Shown: positions 23,816-36,214, counted from the stretch's first letter. The stretch: DNA of 64,000 nt from Rhodamnia argentea (GCF_020921035.1 NC_063151.1:5456001-5520000), one strand, 5' to 3'. The notes: a model not told the origin generated them from the sequence alone. Program-made: numbers and translations.

Positions 23816-26800
23816 CATTCTTCAGCAATGTTATGGTGGAGAAATTACTGACAGCTATTCCCCTTATGGATTTAGTGAAATCTGCAAGAAAACATCACTC
23901 TGTTATTTCTTCTTTCTTTTTCAAGCCAACGACACCCGGCCATTTTTTACTGATTCCATGATACCTGGAGTTGCTTCCAGAAGATCTCTGTGTCACCGTA
24001 CTTCATCTCTCAATTTTTAAGACAGGAAACAGTCTGATAAATTAGGACTAAAGCAGCCAAATGATTGACTTTGACTCTTACGTCAATGTCACTTGATACC
24101 TCAACACTTGTATTCAAACCATCGACGTGTTAAACTTTGGCATCGATTTCCCGAACGCGTTTCAAAGTCGTTGAGTCATACCCTCGGATTCACATTAATT
24201 GCTGCGGTGCAGGTCCTCACGTTATTCATAAACTGCAAGGGAAAATCAACGACCAACGACCATGACTTTTTGGCTAAGGAGCTGCAGGTCCGACTTGGAT
24301 ATATGGAGCTGCAGGTCCTCACGTTATTTGGATTGATTTTTGAGATCAGAATTCTCTTTGAATTTGCTTTCTATATAGTAAAGATTAAAGACAAACGGTG
24401 CAGTACGGTGCAGTTCTTTGTCGAACCTGTTTGACCATAAGCAAGGACCTAATAGTACACAGCAAGGTTTGGGCTGGGCCTAGGTTGTTGACAGTTCGGT
24501 TCCGGTTGGTTCGCACTAATAGCCGAACCGAACCCAATATGAACAATGCTCATTTCTAGAGACCCGAACCATGTAGTACCCGAGCCGCAACTAAGGTTCA
24601 AATCGGGTTCTAAGTTTTTTTTTTTTTAGGTACCGGGACTGCAACTAAGGTTCAAATCGGTTCCAAATTTTTTTCTCTTATTTTTAATATAGTCTCTGGA
24701 CTTTCCGTACATGATTATTATAGTGTTCAATGTCGTCCTCCCATTAATTCAAGTTCGGAGTAGTCATTGAACATTTTCATATATGTTATGGACTAAATTG
24801 AACAGGTATAAAAAATTCAGGGACCACGTTAAATAAATTAATAGTTCAGGAACGACATTGCATATTAGGCTAAAATTCATGATCATATTAAACAAATTAA
24901 AAGTCCAAAGATGCTTATTTTTCTCTTTTTCTTTTTTTTTTTTCACCTTTGTTGGTTCCTTCCTTCCTCACAGGTGGCTTACCTCACTTGACGAATCCTT
25001 CAAGAAAAATCTGCACCATCGATTTGCTTGAACCATAAATTACGAAGAAGAAGATGACGCAGACGGAGGCGGCAGGGATGAAATGAAGGCAATTCCTTGG
25101 CACTGGATGTCGGAATTAAATGGCCTTCCTTTTTTCTTTTTATTTATTATTTCTCCCTTACATAAGGATTCAGAAAATACCGGATCTCCGCCTACACAAG
25201 GTCAAAACAATCTTGTTCATTAACATCTTAGAAATATTCTGCCATAAACTCCATGGACCTTAGTGATCCGACGGTGCCGAGTGGAAGGGTCGTTGCTCAA
25301 CGGATAATGTCCCTTTCAACCGAGCATTCCCAAAAGACCCGCTCTCTCAAATTGAAAGTGTATGTTCCCGCGTGAATTTCAACAATCACTTTTTTAATTT
25401 TTTATTTTATGTGCGATTGAGCTATTTTTTAAAATCTGCTCCGAAATATTTTTTATCTAGAAAAATCATGAACGGTTAAATGGTTCAAAATATCCTAGTC
25501 TCAAATCAGAAAAGATTAAGACTCAACTATCAAAATTAAAATGTTTAATGCTGAATGGCAAAAGTGCAATAGGTGAAGGACTAGTTGGACAATTTTCTCA
25601 ATCACCAACTTTAACTCTAATCTCAAATCAGCCTCTTTTTTTTTGGTAAAAAAAAATTACTAACTTTCAAACTAGTCTCTTCCATCCAAAAATCGTGGTA
25701 TTTCCACGTTAATCCACATTTGCAAGGTGGCATGAATAATCATCTTCAAAACGAAATCATTCTTTGATATGAAAATTAGGATATTATGAATGACTAAGGG
25801 CAATTTTTGGATGGAAGGCTAACAAGGGCATATTTGAGACTAGATTGAAAGTTAATGATTCTTTTAAACAACAAAAAAGGTCGAAGCAAATTTGGAATTA
25901 GACCTAAAGTTATTTATTTATAAAAAAGTTTGGGTAGTTTTGACTACACCTTAAATTAGGGCCTTTAAATAAAACAAATTAAGGTAGAACTGAATCTAAA
26001 TTGGTGTTTTATTTTTTTATTTATGGAATTAGGCTTAAAGAATTATGGATTTGCACGACTCGATGATTAGTTGATGTGACGTGGACTAAAAATAGCTGTA
26101 TATAACCGAGGAATTGATCAAATGCCAATCGACGCCTACCATTGAGATTTGATCACGTATTTGACCCTTCGCGTGCCTAACGGGATCACAAAGACTCGAA
26201 GGGCACTTTTCAAAGGCTTCGACTGAGCCATCACGGTCTTAATCGGGTCACTAAGCCCGACCAAAGGGCTCGATTCGAGTCAGCCCATCCATTGATCAAC
26301 TCCACTAACATGTAGCAAAATTTATATTAAAAGGATAATAACCCAAATGATCCATAAATTTTGGCTTAATGTGTAATGTTATTTCGGAATTTTAAATTTG
26401 TTAAATGTGGTCCTCGAATTTTAGCCCGATGTACAATGCCGACCCTGAAATTTTTCATATGAAGAATTGAAAAATCTTGTATATTACACTTCAATTTAAA
26501 AAAAAAAAAATTACAGAAATTGTCTATATCAGCACCAGCCATATCACATAGGACATATGACATCCATGTCAATTATTTCTTAGCCTACAAGGACAAATTG
26601 TCAAATATTTGTTATTAAATTGGCCAAGCTTATTTTTGGCCAATTAAAAGATTTATAATTGAATTGTTATCCATGTTAGATTTATGACTTTTTTAATAAT
26701 TTTTTTTCTAAATTCAAGTAAATTTCACGAGCATAATCCTCAGAAGCAGTGCATTTCGAGTATGAATTCTAGTTTTCGGAAATCCTATTACAGACACCCT

Positions 26801-26860
26801 AGCCACTTTCCAGCCTCTCATTTTCACTTGGAGCCCATTTCGAACCAAAACCCTTCGTCC
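23816..26860. other. Repeat-rich spacer downstream of gene C
   Basis: It begins with the 3' flank shared with orphan exon G (23816-25090 matches 51049-52240). It then holds a dispersed AT-rich module at 24690, a foldback-arm remnant at about 25480-25600 and another AT-rich repeat at 26340-26660. No gene was recognised. Confidence 0.5.
24690..24915. repeat. Dispersed AT-rich module, copy 1
   Basis: A phrase pattern of 'actaaattgaac', 'ttcagggaccacgtt' and 'aaattaaaagtccaaa' recurs at 36215, 44690, 51890, 55090 and 63480. It is non-coding and may be part of an old retroelement or MITE family. Confidence 0.6.
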
Positions 26861-27783
26861 ATGGCAATTCTTTCCCTCCGGAAGGCTCGCGCCTCCTTGT
26901 CTCGCGCCGGTGTCTCCTTCCCCTCTCTCCCCTGTTCGCTCATTACCCGGGCCTCGTCCACCCCCTCGCCAGCCTCCGCGGCTCGCTCCCCTCCCTCTGC
27001 CGCCCACTCATAGCCAGGGCCTCGTGCCACTCCTACTCCATAATCAGTGATGGCAACTCCGACTGGAGGAGCCTCCCCCAGAGACGTATCGATCCTCAGG
27101 AGCTATGGCTCATTGAGATGGAATTCAACCGGGCACGTTATTATAAATGGCATCGGATTCCATTTTCTTGAGACGAGGTTGGCTTTGGCTTCGTTAAAAC
27201 TTTGCAATCAGCCCTCGGAAGGTATTTTTCTCCAATTTTCTCATGGCTTTCATTCTCCATCGGGTTGATCACTACTCAATTAACTCACCATCTTCCTTTT
27301 TCAGCAGCAAAGATGATGCCAAGGACAGAATATACTGGGCGACCAATTGCTGTTTTTCCGCCTCGATACCAAAGGATGCTGCTAGACGTCTCCAGCAAAA
27401 ACCTAGAGTAGTGAGGGTTTTTCAACACTGGGGATTAGACGTCAACAGTTACTATCGTAAGTATTTCTAATTTTAGCATGATATTTTTATTTTAAATTCA
27501 TGGCTAATATCCGGTATCTGCGCCGCGTCCTGTTGTAGTTGAGCTGTTCTCTTAAGTACCTCATTGGTACTCTATTATGTTTCCACCACCGATGGAACCC
27601 CCGCGCATGATGTGGCCCCCAGACCCCTAGGAAAGGAAATTTTGTTATCTTACGACTAACTCGAAATACCCCACCAAGATCAGGTTTGGTGTCGACGAAT
27701 CATGGATGTTGTTCACGGACATGCCGGATGGCTTCCCTTCTTGTGAAAAGCTTGGGGCTCGAATGACAACGTTTCTGCTTTAG
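26861..27783 (+). pseudogene. MORF-like (organellar RNA-editing factor) pseudogene 1
   Basis: The 5' part encodes a serine/arginine/alanine-rich leader (MAILSLRKARASLSRAG) typical of an organelle transit peptide. After a frameshift come SDGNSDWRSLPQRR and LWLIEMEF, then a stop (TGA at 27169), then DEVGFGFVKTLQSALG. An intron (27222-27304) leads to KDDAKDRIY and a 152-nt exon ending at 27456. These pieces match, in order, the MORF/RIP pattern of DE..., ...KTL...GS and an acidic run followed by K-IY. A third exon from 27539 carries two further stops and a C-terminus I do not recognise. It is broken in at least four places. MORF proteins assist PPR proteins in RNA editing in plastids and mitochondria. 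Confidence 0.55.
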
Positions 27784-27990
27784 AAATAACTTCAAAAGCA
27801 TAAGTTGATTTTTCAACTTCTACTTCAAAAGTAGAAGTTGATTTATTCACTTCGCCTTCAGGAGTTGATTTCTGATCAAAGAAAGGCGTCTGATAACATG
27901 GCAAAATTTCTGCTTCTAAAACAGAAATTCGTTTGCTAACGGTTGAAAATTTTTACTTCTGAAACATTAGTAATACAAAATATTCTAGGA
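27784..27990. mobile_element. Remnant of a PIF/Harbinger-type MITE
   Basis: It resembles one arm of the element at 16071, with phrases such as 'agaagttgattt' and 'cagaaattcgttt'. The terminal repeats are degraded and no partner arm is visible. The duplicate lies at 31655. Confidence 0.5.
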
Positions 27991-28186
27991 AAAATTATTG
28001 ATCATAACCTAAAATGCATGTTATTCAAGAAAAGTTAAATGCAAATACTGACGGATTTACGTATAATACGTCATTTTGGGAAAATTGTATTAATGAATAT
28101 GATGGCCAAGCGATAGATAGCTTTTCGACTACTTATCATGACAAATAACTTGAGCACTATTAAATCGTTGGCTTAAATCAAGTAGC

Positions 28187-28335
28187 TGATTGGGTCTCTA
28201 AGGCCTACAGGCAAAATATTTTATGTAGTAACTGGGTTGCGGACCCGCCAAAAATTTGATGGGGCCTTCTATGTTTAGTCTGTAATCGTGGAACTACTCG
28301 ATGAATCGAAGCATTCTTTTCGACCAAAAAAAAAA
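28187..28335 (+). mobile_element. 3' end of a LINE (RNase H tail) with A-run
   Basis: The frame beginning NQVADWVSKAYRQ, continuing SNWVADPP and LLCLVC, matches the C-terminal RNase H tail common in plant non-LTR retroelements. Two stops interrupt it. It ends close to an A-rich run, as expected for a 5'-truncated LINE insertion. Confidence 0.5.
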
Positions 28336-30706
28336 CTTATAAATCCAGGGCATTGCTTTGCTCAAATCCCGTAACTTGGTTTGCTTTTCTAATATGTATT
28401 GGAAATGAAACTAACCCTCAAAGCACTAGTTCCAGAAGTAGAAAACATTATGCAAGACCCCGCTTACCCACGCTTTTCATAATTTTGGGGTTTCATTAAT
28501 TATTACTCTAGATTATATCTTAATAGCCTCTGGCAAATATAACTTGCATTGCATTCTTTTAGACCTCAAGCCATAAAGAAAACCCGATTGAATTTAAATA
28601 GGTTTTCAAGTTTCAATATATTTATTTTCCTAATTTGAGTATCTAATTTAATCTTGAGCTCAATGGAGGTGGGCCCAACCTGGGCCTCGAGGTCTAGGGC
28701 CGAGCTAGCTGCAAAGAACTCTACTTTTAGAGGAGTGAGTCAAGAGGATCTCTTCATGTTAATGGAAGTGTTTATTCTATAAGCCAAAAGAAATATCACA
28801 TTTAAGGTTCCTCTTCAAACAGTGCCTCCACCTTATGAACCTTGGGTGTGATAGGGCATTGTATATCTGTTTGAAGATGTAGGCAACTTCTTAGGCACGA
28901 ACAAGAAAATCAAAGCAATTAAACCCCGATTTGTCTATTGCATGTTTAGACCCAAGAAATACAGATAGAATGTTTTCCTATTTGCATATGCATCAGTCTA
29001 CATATAGGAATTACAATTCTAGTGAGATCTACACCAATAAACTCGCATTGGGATGAGGCACCTGCGAATCCGACCAATTCTCGAGCTAGCAACTTTAGAT
29101 GGAGCCAAATTTGCACCTGTCCATGGTGATGAACATAGAAAACAATCACAGAAAAATGGAGGAATATGCAGAACTACATCGAGTGGTTAATTGTTTCTGG
29201 GAATTGTAATTTTGGAGAGTGTCTTGTTGAACCCCAGAACTCTAGACTAGACAACTGCCAAGTACAAGCCAAAGAAATCTTTCGTCTTATGTGACATCCT
29301 ATCATAGTAGCTGTCAGCAAATTTGTTTATGTATCTCGACATACATATGGCACTAGTAGTAGTAACAAAGGTAGCAAAAGTAACGCGTGAGATGATAAAA
29401 AATCCAAAAGCTCATTGAGCCAGCAAAATAGGCTTCTCTATTTTTCACTTTCAAGTTACAAAAAAGTGGTGACACGGTGGTGAGATCCAAAGGCAAGACT
29501 AGTGCATGAGAAGGGGGGTCCATAGCGATTGAGCCAACCGTGTTGATCTCAGAGTTACCGACATTAAAGGATATTTGAGCAATAAAAATGTTTTGTAAGA
29601 ACTGATTTTCTCGTAGCAGCAAACCAACAACTCTTGCAATGGTTGCAACTTCAAGGTGCATAACATAGATTGGGTGCATGAACTATTGAACACTGCATTC
29701 TTTGCCTCATCAAGGGAGCATTCGATGGAAACCTTTTCTACTGAGCTACAAATGACATAGCCGATTAGCTTTATGCTAGAGAAAGGTTTTAGGTAGCATC
29801 GTGCACGGGTTTTTCACTACGCGAGGAACAAAAAACAATTAGCTTTGGATGTGATTCTTCACTCAAATACGCTATCTTCTTTCCCCTTTTAGCTTCTTTC
29901 TAGTTATGATTTAACAACCATGGATCATTTCATTACCATACGCGACTCTATATGCTAAAACATCTTAAACAAAGGAACACAAACGCAAAACGCCTGACAT
30001 CAGACGAATTCAAACTTGACGGCAATCAATTCAGCACCACTCAAGGTCCATAAAATTCAACGCAATCAACACTTCAAACCCACCAATCTTACCCACGAAA
30101 CTCCCCTACAAAAGAACGAAAAGAAAGCATAACTACAAGCATATGTGATGAAGGGTCAGCATTCGGCATCAAAAGAAGGGGCTGACTTAGGGAACCTGGT
30201 GAAAGCAGAGCAGGTGACAATCAGCGAGTCGGTCAAGTTTGTGCAGTGAAGAAGAAAAAGGCGAAGGCAAAAAAGAAGAAGAATCGACCATAGAAAAAGT
30301 GAAAGGGAGAGAGAATCAGCGTAAATGCAATAGCTTGGCTAGCTTACGAGGGCAATTTATCAGTGTATGGTTGTTGAGGATGACATATGAAAAGCCTAAA
30401 ATCGAATTCAAGATAAATTCAATCGTAACACTAGGGAGAAAACCCTAACCTCCAACAGATCTAACTTGGGGATCAGCGTGCACTGAAGTTGAGGTCGAGC
30501 TTCATGATTAGGAGATTCAGGTCGAGCTTGGCAGATAGCTTCACAATTGGGAGATTCAAATCGACGGCTGAGCTTCGTAGAGAGCTTCATGGTTGGGGCC
30601 TGGCGAAACACATCAAAGAGCACCCAATCTACCATCGATGGATATCGAGATGGCGAAGAAGATCACGTCAATAAAACCAAAGATCTGTGAGCAGGAGCTC
30701 TGAAAA
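28336..30706. other. Spacer without recognised gene
   Basis: Open frames on the minus strand at 28946-29149 and 29353-29679 (108 codons) show no domain I recognise. The stretch 30440-30700 could be a 5'UTR for the small frame that follows. Confidence 0.4.
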
Positions 30707-30961
30707 ATGGCGAGGAGCAGAGGGAGGAGGTTCAGGTTCTACTGGAGAAAGCTCAGCGCCGTCGCTACATACGTCGCCGTCCTCCTCATTGCCCTCTCCT
30801 TCTTCACATTGATCTACTTATCGCAGAAGGGCATCGATGACCGCTGGGAGCACGTCTCGTCCAAAGAACATCAGTTTGAGCTAGTGCTTCACTCTGTTTC
30901 GAAGAGAAAGAGTTTCTTCGTAAACAAAAGAAAACGTGAAGAGCAAGGGATAAAAGGATAA
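30707..30961 (+). CDS. Hypothetical single-pass membrane protein or N-terminal fragment
   Basis: 84 codons. The start is strongly basic (MARSRGRRFRFYWRK), followed by one hydrophobic segment (about residues 18-38) and then an acidic, charged stretch (DDRWEHVSSKEHQ). This is the layout of a type II Golgi signal anchor, as in many glycosyltransferases, but no catalytic domain follows. A degraded PIF-type MITE begins just after the stop, so the frame may be a first exon cut off from its gene. I do not recognise the family. Confidence 0.3.
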   Translation: MARSRGRRFRFYWRKLSAVATYVAVLLIALSFFTLIYLSQKGIDDRWEHVSSKEHQFELVLHSVSKRKSFFVNKRKREEQGIKG

Positions 30962-30965
30962 GAAT

Positions 30966-31177
30966 GACTTCATATCATCAGAAGTAACTTTTTTTTTACT
31001 TCTCAGAAGTTCCCAAAAAATAACTTCCAAAGTAAAAAGTTATTTCAGAAGTAAAAATTTAAAGTTGTAAACCAAACGGATTTCTACTTCGGAAATTACG
31101 TTACCAAACGAATTTCTACTCCAGAAGTACTTCTAAAGCAGAAATTCTGCGCCGGAAGTGTTATCATGCGCCCTTAA
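30966..31177. mobile_element. Degraded PIF/Harbinger-type MITE
   Basis: The right end 'gttatcatgcgccc' followed by TTA matches the terminus and target site of the element at 16071. Internal 'tttctacttc' and 'cagaagta' phrases also agree. The left end is not clear. Confidence 0.5.
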
Positions 31178-31212
31178 CGACTGGTTTGTTGTCGTCTTGT
31201 CAACCCTACTTG

Positions 31213-31677
31213 AACAAGGATAGAATATACTGTGCGACCAATTGCAGTTTTTGCGCCTGGATAACAAGGATGTTGCTAGACGTCTCCAGCAAAAACCTGG
31301 AGTAGTAAGGGTCTTTCAACACTGGGGATTCGACGTCAACAATTACTATCGTAAGTATTTCTAATTTCTGCATGATATTTGTATTTTAAATTCAAGGCTA
31401 ATATCCAGTATCTGCGCCGCGCCGTGTTGTAGTTGAGGTGTTCTCTTATGTACCTCATTGGTACTCTACTATGTTTCCGCCACCGATGGAACCCACGGGC
31501 ATGATGTGGCCCCTAGGCCCCTGGGAAAGGAAATTTTCATATCTTACGCCTAACCCGAAATATTCCACTAAGATTGGGTCTGGTGCCGACGAATCATGGA
31601 TGTTGTTCATGGACATACCGGATGGCTTCCCTTCTCGTAAAAAGATTAGGACGCGCATGACAATATTTCTGCTTTAG
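31213..31677 (+). pseudogene. MORF-like pseudogene 2 (partial duplicate)
   Basis: This matches the second and third exons of the pseudogene at 26861 and lacks the first. The KDRIY exon (to 31350) has a 1-nt deletion relative to copy 1 that shifts its frame. The third exon (from 31433) is open to 31677, whereas copy 1 has stops there. Residues such as WYSTMFPPPMEP and GADESWMLFMDIP are not a family I can name. Each copy keeps a part the other has lost. Confidence 0.5.
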
Positions 31678-31870
31678 AAATAACTTCAGAAGCAGAAGTT
31701 GATTCTTTCACTTCCGCTTCAGAAGTTGATTTCTAATCAAAGAAATGTGTTTGATAACATGATAAAATTTCTGCTTCTGAAACAGAAATTCGTTTAGTAA
31801 CAGATTGAAAATTTCTACTTCGAAACATTATTAATACAAAATATTCTACGAAAAGTTATTGATCCTAACC
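31655..31870. mobile_element. Remnant of a PIF/Harbinger-type MITE, duplicate copy
   Basis: It starts with 'acgcgcatgacaa' and follows the reverse strand of the element at 16071 to 'gaaacattattaa'. The second arm is missing. It overlaps the 3' end of the MORF-like third exon. Confidence 0.55.
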
Positions 31871-32014
31871 TAAAATGCAAAGAACACAAGTATTAAAGGC
31901 ATAAGCATAGATATTGAAAATATTGCTTACTACGATGCCATTGCTTGAACTTCTTGCTTTCTCCCCCTTTTTGTCAACATCACAAATAGGCATGAATAAA
32001 TAAATATATATTTA

Positions 32015-32329
32015 GGGATAAGTACATTATCAATGCCATAATTTTTATACGGCGTTTACTTGAGTGCCATAACTTTCAAAAATCGTTCACTTGAGTGCCA
32101 TTGCTGATGTAGATGCCGAAAAGCTAACGTAGAGACTCGAAAAGCTGACCTGGCATGTTAAAAAGATGATGTGGCATGCCCAAAAAGCTCACGTGGACGC
32201 CGAAAAAGTTGACGTAGCACTCAAGTAAACGATTTTTGAAAATTATGACACTCAAATGAACATTTTGAAAGTTACGACACTCAAGTGAACACTGTACACA
32301 AGTTATGGCACTCACGGTGTACTTATTTC
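32015..32329. mobile_element. MULE-type MITE, 315 bp
   Basis: It is flanked by the 9-bp direct repeat ATATATTTA (32006-32014, 32330-32338). The termini are GGGATAAGTAC and (reversed) GAAATAAGTAC. Internal phrases are shared with the element at 18192. Confidence 0.85.
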
Positions 32330-33529
32330 ATATATTTAAGAACATCATCAAGTATTATTCAATCAAGGGAAAACACACCACCATAGAGTACTGAAAGTTT
32401 CAAGCATAGTGAAAAACACACCATAATGCTAGCAAAACACGCCAAAAAGTCTTCAAAAACAACATAATAAAAATGAATTTTTTTTTAGGACTTTTAGGAT
32501 GAGTGTGCTGAGGTGGGTGGTTGGTTTATGATATCGCAAGGAATTTTGACCAAAGCATGTGAGGACAGGTTTCCCAGCCTTCTATCAAAAACCTCTGTAA
32601 GCTTCTGCATTTCCTCTGCCAAAGCTAGATGTTGCGTAAAAACATTTCATCTTTCGTTTATGCTTGTCCAGCTTTGATGTCCTACAACATCATAATGGTG
32701 TCTGTTTCAGCATCTGTCTGTACACTAACTGACTCCCCCTGAGTTCTAACTCTTCCCAGAAATTCACTAGAGTCCTTCTATCAATAATGATGTAATCGAA
32801 TTTTCTTTCAAATGCTTCTTCCTTGTTTTCCAAGAAGGTGTTTTGAATTTCAACTTCCCTTTCTTTGTAATACTCTTCATTTACAGCTTTTTTGCTCAGT
32901 TTCTATTATCGCATTCTCATTTGCTGCTACTCCAGCAACGACAAGAGTATCTTCTTCTTCAGCCTTAGTCTGAGCTTTTGCCTTAGACAACGTTTCTGCC
33001 TCAACTCATGCCTTTGCATCTGCATCAGCCTAGGCGTTAGCTTTTGCCATAGCCTTTGCTTTTGTTCTTTGTTCGTGAGATTGCTTGCTTCTTCTTTTCA
33101 AAACTGCTCTCTCTTCTATTATCTCATAATGACCTTCAATACTCAGGGATCTCCTTTAGATTTGGATTCCATTGAAAGGTTTGAAATGATTTCAAAGAAA
33201 AAGTTCGAAATTTTTGAATGAGAGGAAAAAAGTAGTAGTTTTTGAGATGTTGGAGAAAGAGAAAACTGTAATTAGGGCAGTTTTTGAATAAATTTGAAAT
33301 CCATAAAAAAATTTAGGGATTTTGAAAGATAACTACAACAAATTGAATATTCAATCAATCAATTAATCAATCTAATCAATCAGACAATGAAAGATATTCG
33401 AAAACAATTTGGATATGTACTTGATTTCCTTCCAAATATAATTTCTTGAGCAAGAGATACTTACTTGATACGTCTTAAAATAGAGTCACTTGCCTTTGAT
33501 AGAACCATATGCGTGTGGTAAAACCACTT

Positions 33530-34570
33530 GTCTGTGTTCTCTGCTTCTGCTGTTAATAGAGCCACTTGATTTGTGTAGAGTCAGACTAATCAGACTTTTC
33601 AAGCTCTTGAATGTCACCATTTATAGGGGTACATCCAGGTTTTGCTTTTGTTGCTTGCCAAGCGTACATGATGTACATATTTATGACTTTTCTTATTTCA
33701 CTTTGGGTAGGCCTCGCACAAGCATCTTGGAAGATAGCTTTGCCATTTGCTTAAAGATGATATGCTCCAATTTCCTATGCGAAAGATCTATTTCTTCTTT
33801 GATAGAGACAAGACACCTGTGCATTTATTCTCTTGACTGTGCCTTTGCCAATTATTTTGCCTTTGCTAGTGCCTCCGAAAGACACACTTCTACCATTGAC
33901 TTTGATAAGTTCTGAGAACTTGCTTGGATCTCCTATCATATGTCTTGAGTAGCCACTGTCTAGGTACCACTTGTTCTTCTTCTTCTTTGGTACCTACAAG
34001 GAATGAGTAGATTCACGCTTTCTTTGGTACCCAGATTTTCTTGGGTCCTTTCACGTTAGTTGCCATTCTTGCGATTAGTCCTCTGGTTGGTCTCCAAACT
34101 TTGGGACAATCATTTTTGAAATGATTATTGTCTCCACAATTTGAAAACTTGAAGAATTCGTGGCCAACAGTTTTTATAAATTGTTTTTGAAAATGATTTT
34201 TGTAAGAAATTTTTGAAGGAAGTTGTCTTAATCTCTCTTTGGCTTTTGGAAAATCGTTTTGTAAAGAGGTTTCCTTTTCAAAGCGAAGACCGCACTTGTT
34301 ATAGTATGGGATTTGAATAGAGAGAATATGTTCTAATGTTTTCGAACCAAGAGAAAAGTTTTTGCAAACAGTTGAAATCTGAGATTTGTAAGATTCGTTT
34401 TCCTTTAAAAGAGAATCATGGTTTTCTTGAATCTCTATAATATCCTTTTTGAGAAGATCATGATTTTCTTGAAGTTCCAAAGCTTCCTTTTTGAGCAAAT
34501 CATGATTTTCTTTAAAATCAGAAAATTCTTTTTGAAGAAACTCAATCTTTTCATTTTTAGTATGTTAGAA
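33530..34570 (-). mobile_element. Ty1/copia retrotransposon remnant
   Basis: On the minus strand, 34498-34013 encodes a gag-like coiled region. It ends in a nucleocapsid knuckle whose first cysteine is replaced by phenylalanine (C-x4-H-x4-C remains), then GPKKIWVPKK. Next come the protease pattern WYLDSGYSRHM (about 33990-33940) and a GAG-pre-integrase pattern (LSHRKLEH about 33790, CTLGKQQK about 33650), broken by stops. No reverse transcriptase and no LTR pair were seen, so it is a dead fragment. More degraded sequence of similar character may extend left to about 32500. Confidence 0.75.
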
Positions 34571-34881
34571 TTTCCTATGAAAACGAGGTGTAAAAATCCT
34601 ATGAAATAAAGCTGTACGTGAATATCTATTTTCTTGTTCTGGCAAATAACATATTTCTACTTTATGCGGCGGGATTGATGCTGTGTTTTGATATAGAATT
34701 GATTTTGACATGGTGGGATCACGGCGTTGTTTCTTTTTTCTTTCATCGCTAGATGTGGCATATTTCCCTTTCATGCGAAGTGAACACTTCTCGAAAGTGG
34801 TCTGTGCAAATGGTTCTTGAAGTGATAGTCCTTGCCTATAGTCATTGATAATCTGGGACGATTTGTTACTTGCTATTACAG

Positions 34882-35143
34882 TGAAGAAGAAGCCAGAGTG
34901 AAGATCTACTCCGTCGTAGTAGGGCACTACTACATTAAATTTGGAGCCTTTTTATCGAAAGAGCTTTCTAGCAAACTCAAGGGTAAAGTTTCTTGATTGA
35001 TTTCTTTTGCTTCTCTTTTTGGGAAGTGGTGCTAATGGGTTCTGTTTTGTTACACAGGCCTGCATGCAGTTAAACTAGTTTGTCCTTATTTATACGTGTA
35101 TGTCAAGAAGAAGGATGGGGGGATGGGAGCTTTGATCTTCTAA
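34882..35143 (+). pseudogene. MORF-like relic 3 (last two exons)
   Basis: Exon 34882-34982 follows a 'tgctattacag' acceptor and reads EEEARVKIYSVVVGHYY, then FGAFLSKELSSKLKG. The donor GTAAAG leads to an acceptor at 35057, and exon 35058-35143 reads LHAVKLVCPYLYVYVKKK and ends at TAA. Residue spacing matches the MORF core: acidic run, K-IYSV, FGA, S-EL--KLK, then a hydrophobic strand and a K-rich stretch. Frame and intron phase are consistent. I see no N-terminal exons, so it is probably a truncated relic. Confidence 0.5.
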
Positions 35144-36013
35144 TTCTGCAGTGAGTTTTGCATCCTGTGGATTACATCCTCTCATTTATGAAAATCGCTG
35201 TGCTTTGTTGACCTCGCGATGAGGTAATTGTGCTGCTATGGTTTTTGCTCTTGGCCGACTGTACTTGTTTGGCTATTATTTGGGTAGATATTGCACCTGA
35301 TATGTCATGTTAATTAGTATTCAATTAGGGTGATTAAGACATGAATTGTCTATTATTAACTGTTTAGCAGATAAGTTTGCTTCATGGAAACATGTATAGA
35401 AAGTGAAAAGTTCGCCCCAACTGCAAATTTAGCCAAATTTTGCTTGGGGATGGACAAAAATGTCATATTTTGCCTTCGTGATTGCTATATGAAGGAGCCA
35501 TGAGTTTTACGTAGCAGCTAAGGGTGAGCATGGTTCCAGGGTAAAACCGATTACTTGGAATCGAAAATTGTGGGGACCGGTTCGGTTCCAAGTTTCAAAA
35601 TATGTAGGATAGGTTTCGGGTTTCAGGTTTCAAAAATTGAGGAACCTATTCTAATGATTGACCTTGACTCCGGCATCAATGTCATTTGATACCTCAACAA
35701 GTCTATTCAAAGCATCCCAACGTGTTAAACTTTGGCATTGATTTCCCGAATGTGTTTCAAAGTCATTGAGTCATACCCTTGGATTCACATTAGAAACTGC
35801 AGTGTAGGTCCTCGCGGTATTCACAAACTGCAAGGGAAAATCATCAACTAACGACCAAGACTTTTTGGCTAAGTAGCTGCAGGTCCATTCCTCACGTTAT
35901 TTGGACTGATGTTTGATATCAGAATCCTCTTTGAATTTGCTTTCTATATGGTAAAGATTAAAGACATGGAGAAGTTCTTTGTCGAACCTGTTTGACCGTG
36001 AGCAAGGACATAA
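35144..36013. other. Spacer before the 18.85-kb unit
   Basis: From about 35650 this is a copy of the 3' flank also seen after gene C (24061) and after exon G (51315). No gene was seen. Confidence 0.5.
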
Positions 36014-36214
36014 AAGTACACAGCAAAGTTTGGGCTGGGAGTAGGTTGTCGACAGTTCGGTTCGGGTTGTTTCACACTAATAGCCGAGCCGAACCCAGTA
36101 TGAACAATGCTCATTTCTAGAGACCCGAACCACGTAGTACTCGAACCGCAACTAAGGTTCAAATTGGGTTCAATTTTTTTTTAGGTATCCGAACTGCAAC
36201 TAAGGTTCCAATAA

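Noticed and set aside
27047-27268. 73-codon frame over the MORF-like pseudogene
   Set aside because: It is in a different frame from the MORF-like residues and has no domain.
32892-33221. Serine/cysteine-rich plus-strand frame
   Set aside because: It is the complement of an Ala/Glu/Lys-rich degenerate stretch, probably old retroelement sequence.
33490-33915. 141-codon open frame on the plus strand
   Set aside because: It is antisense to the protease and integrase parts of the copia remnant.
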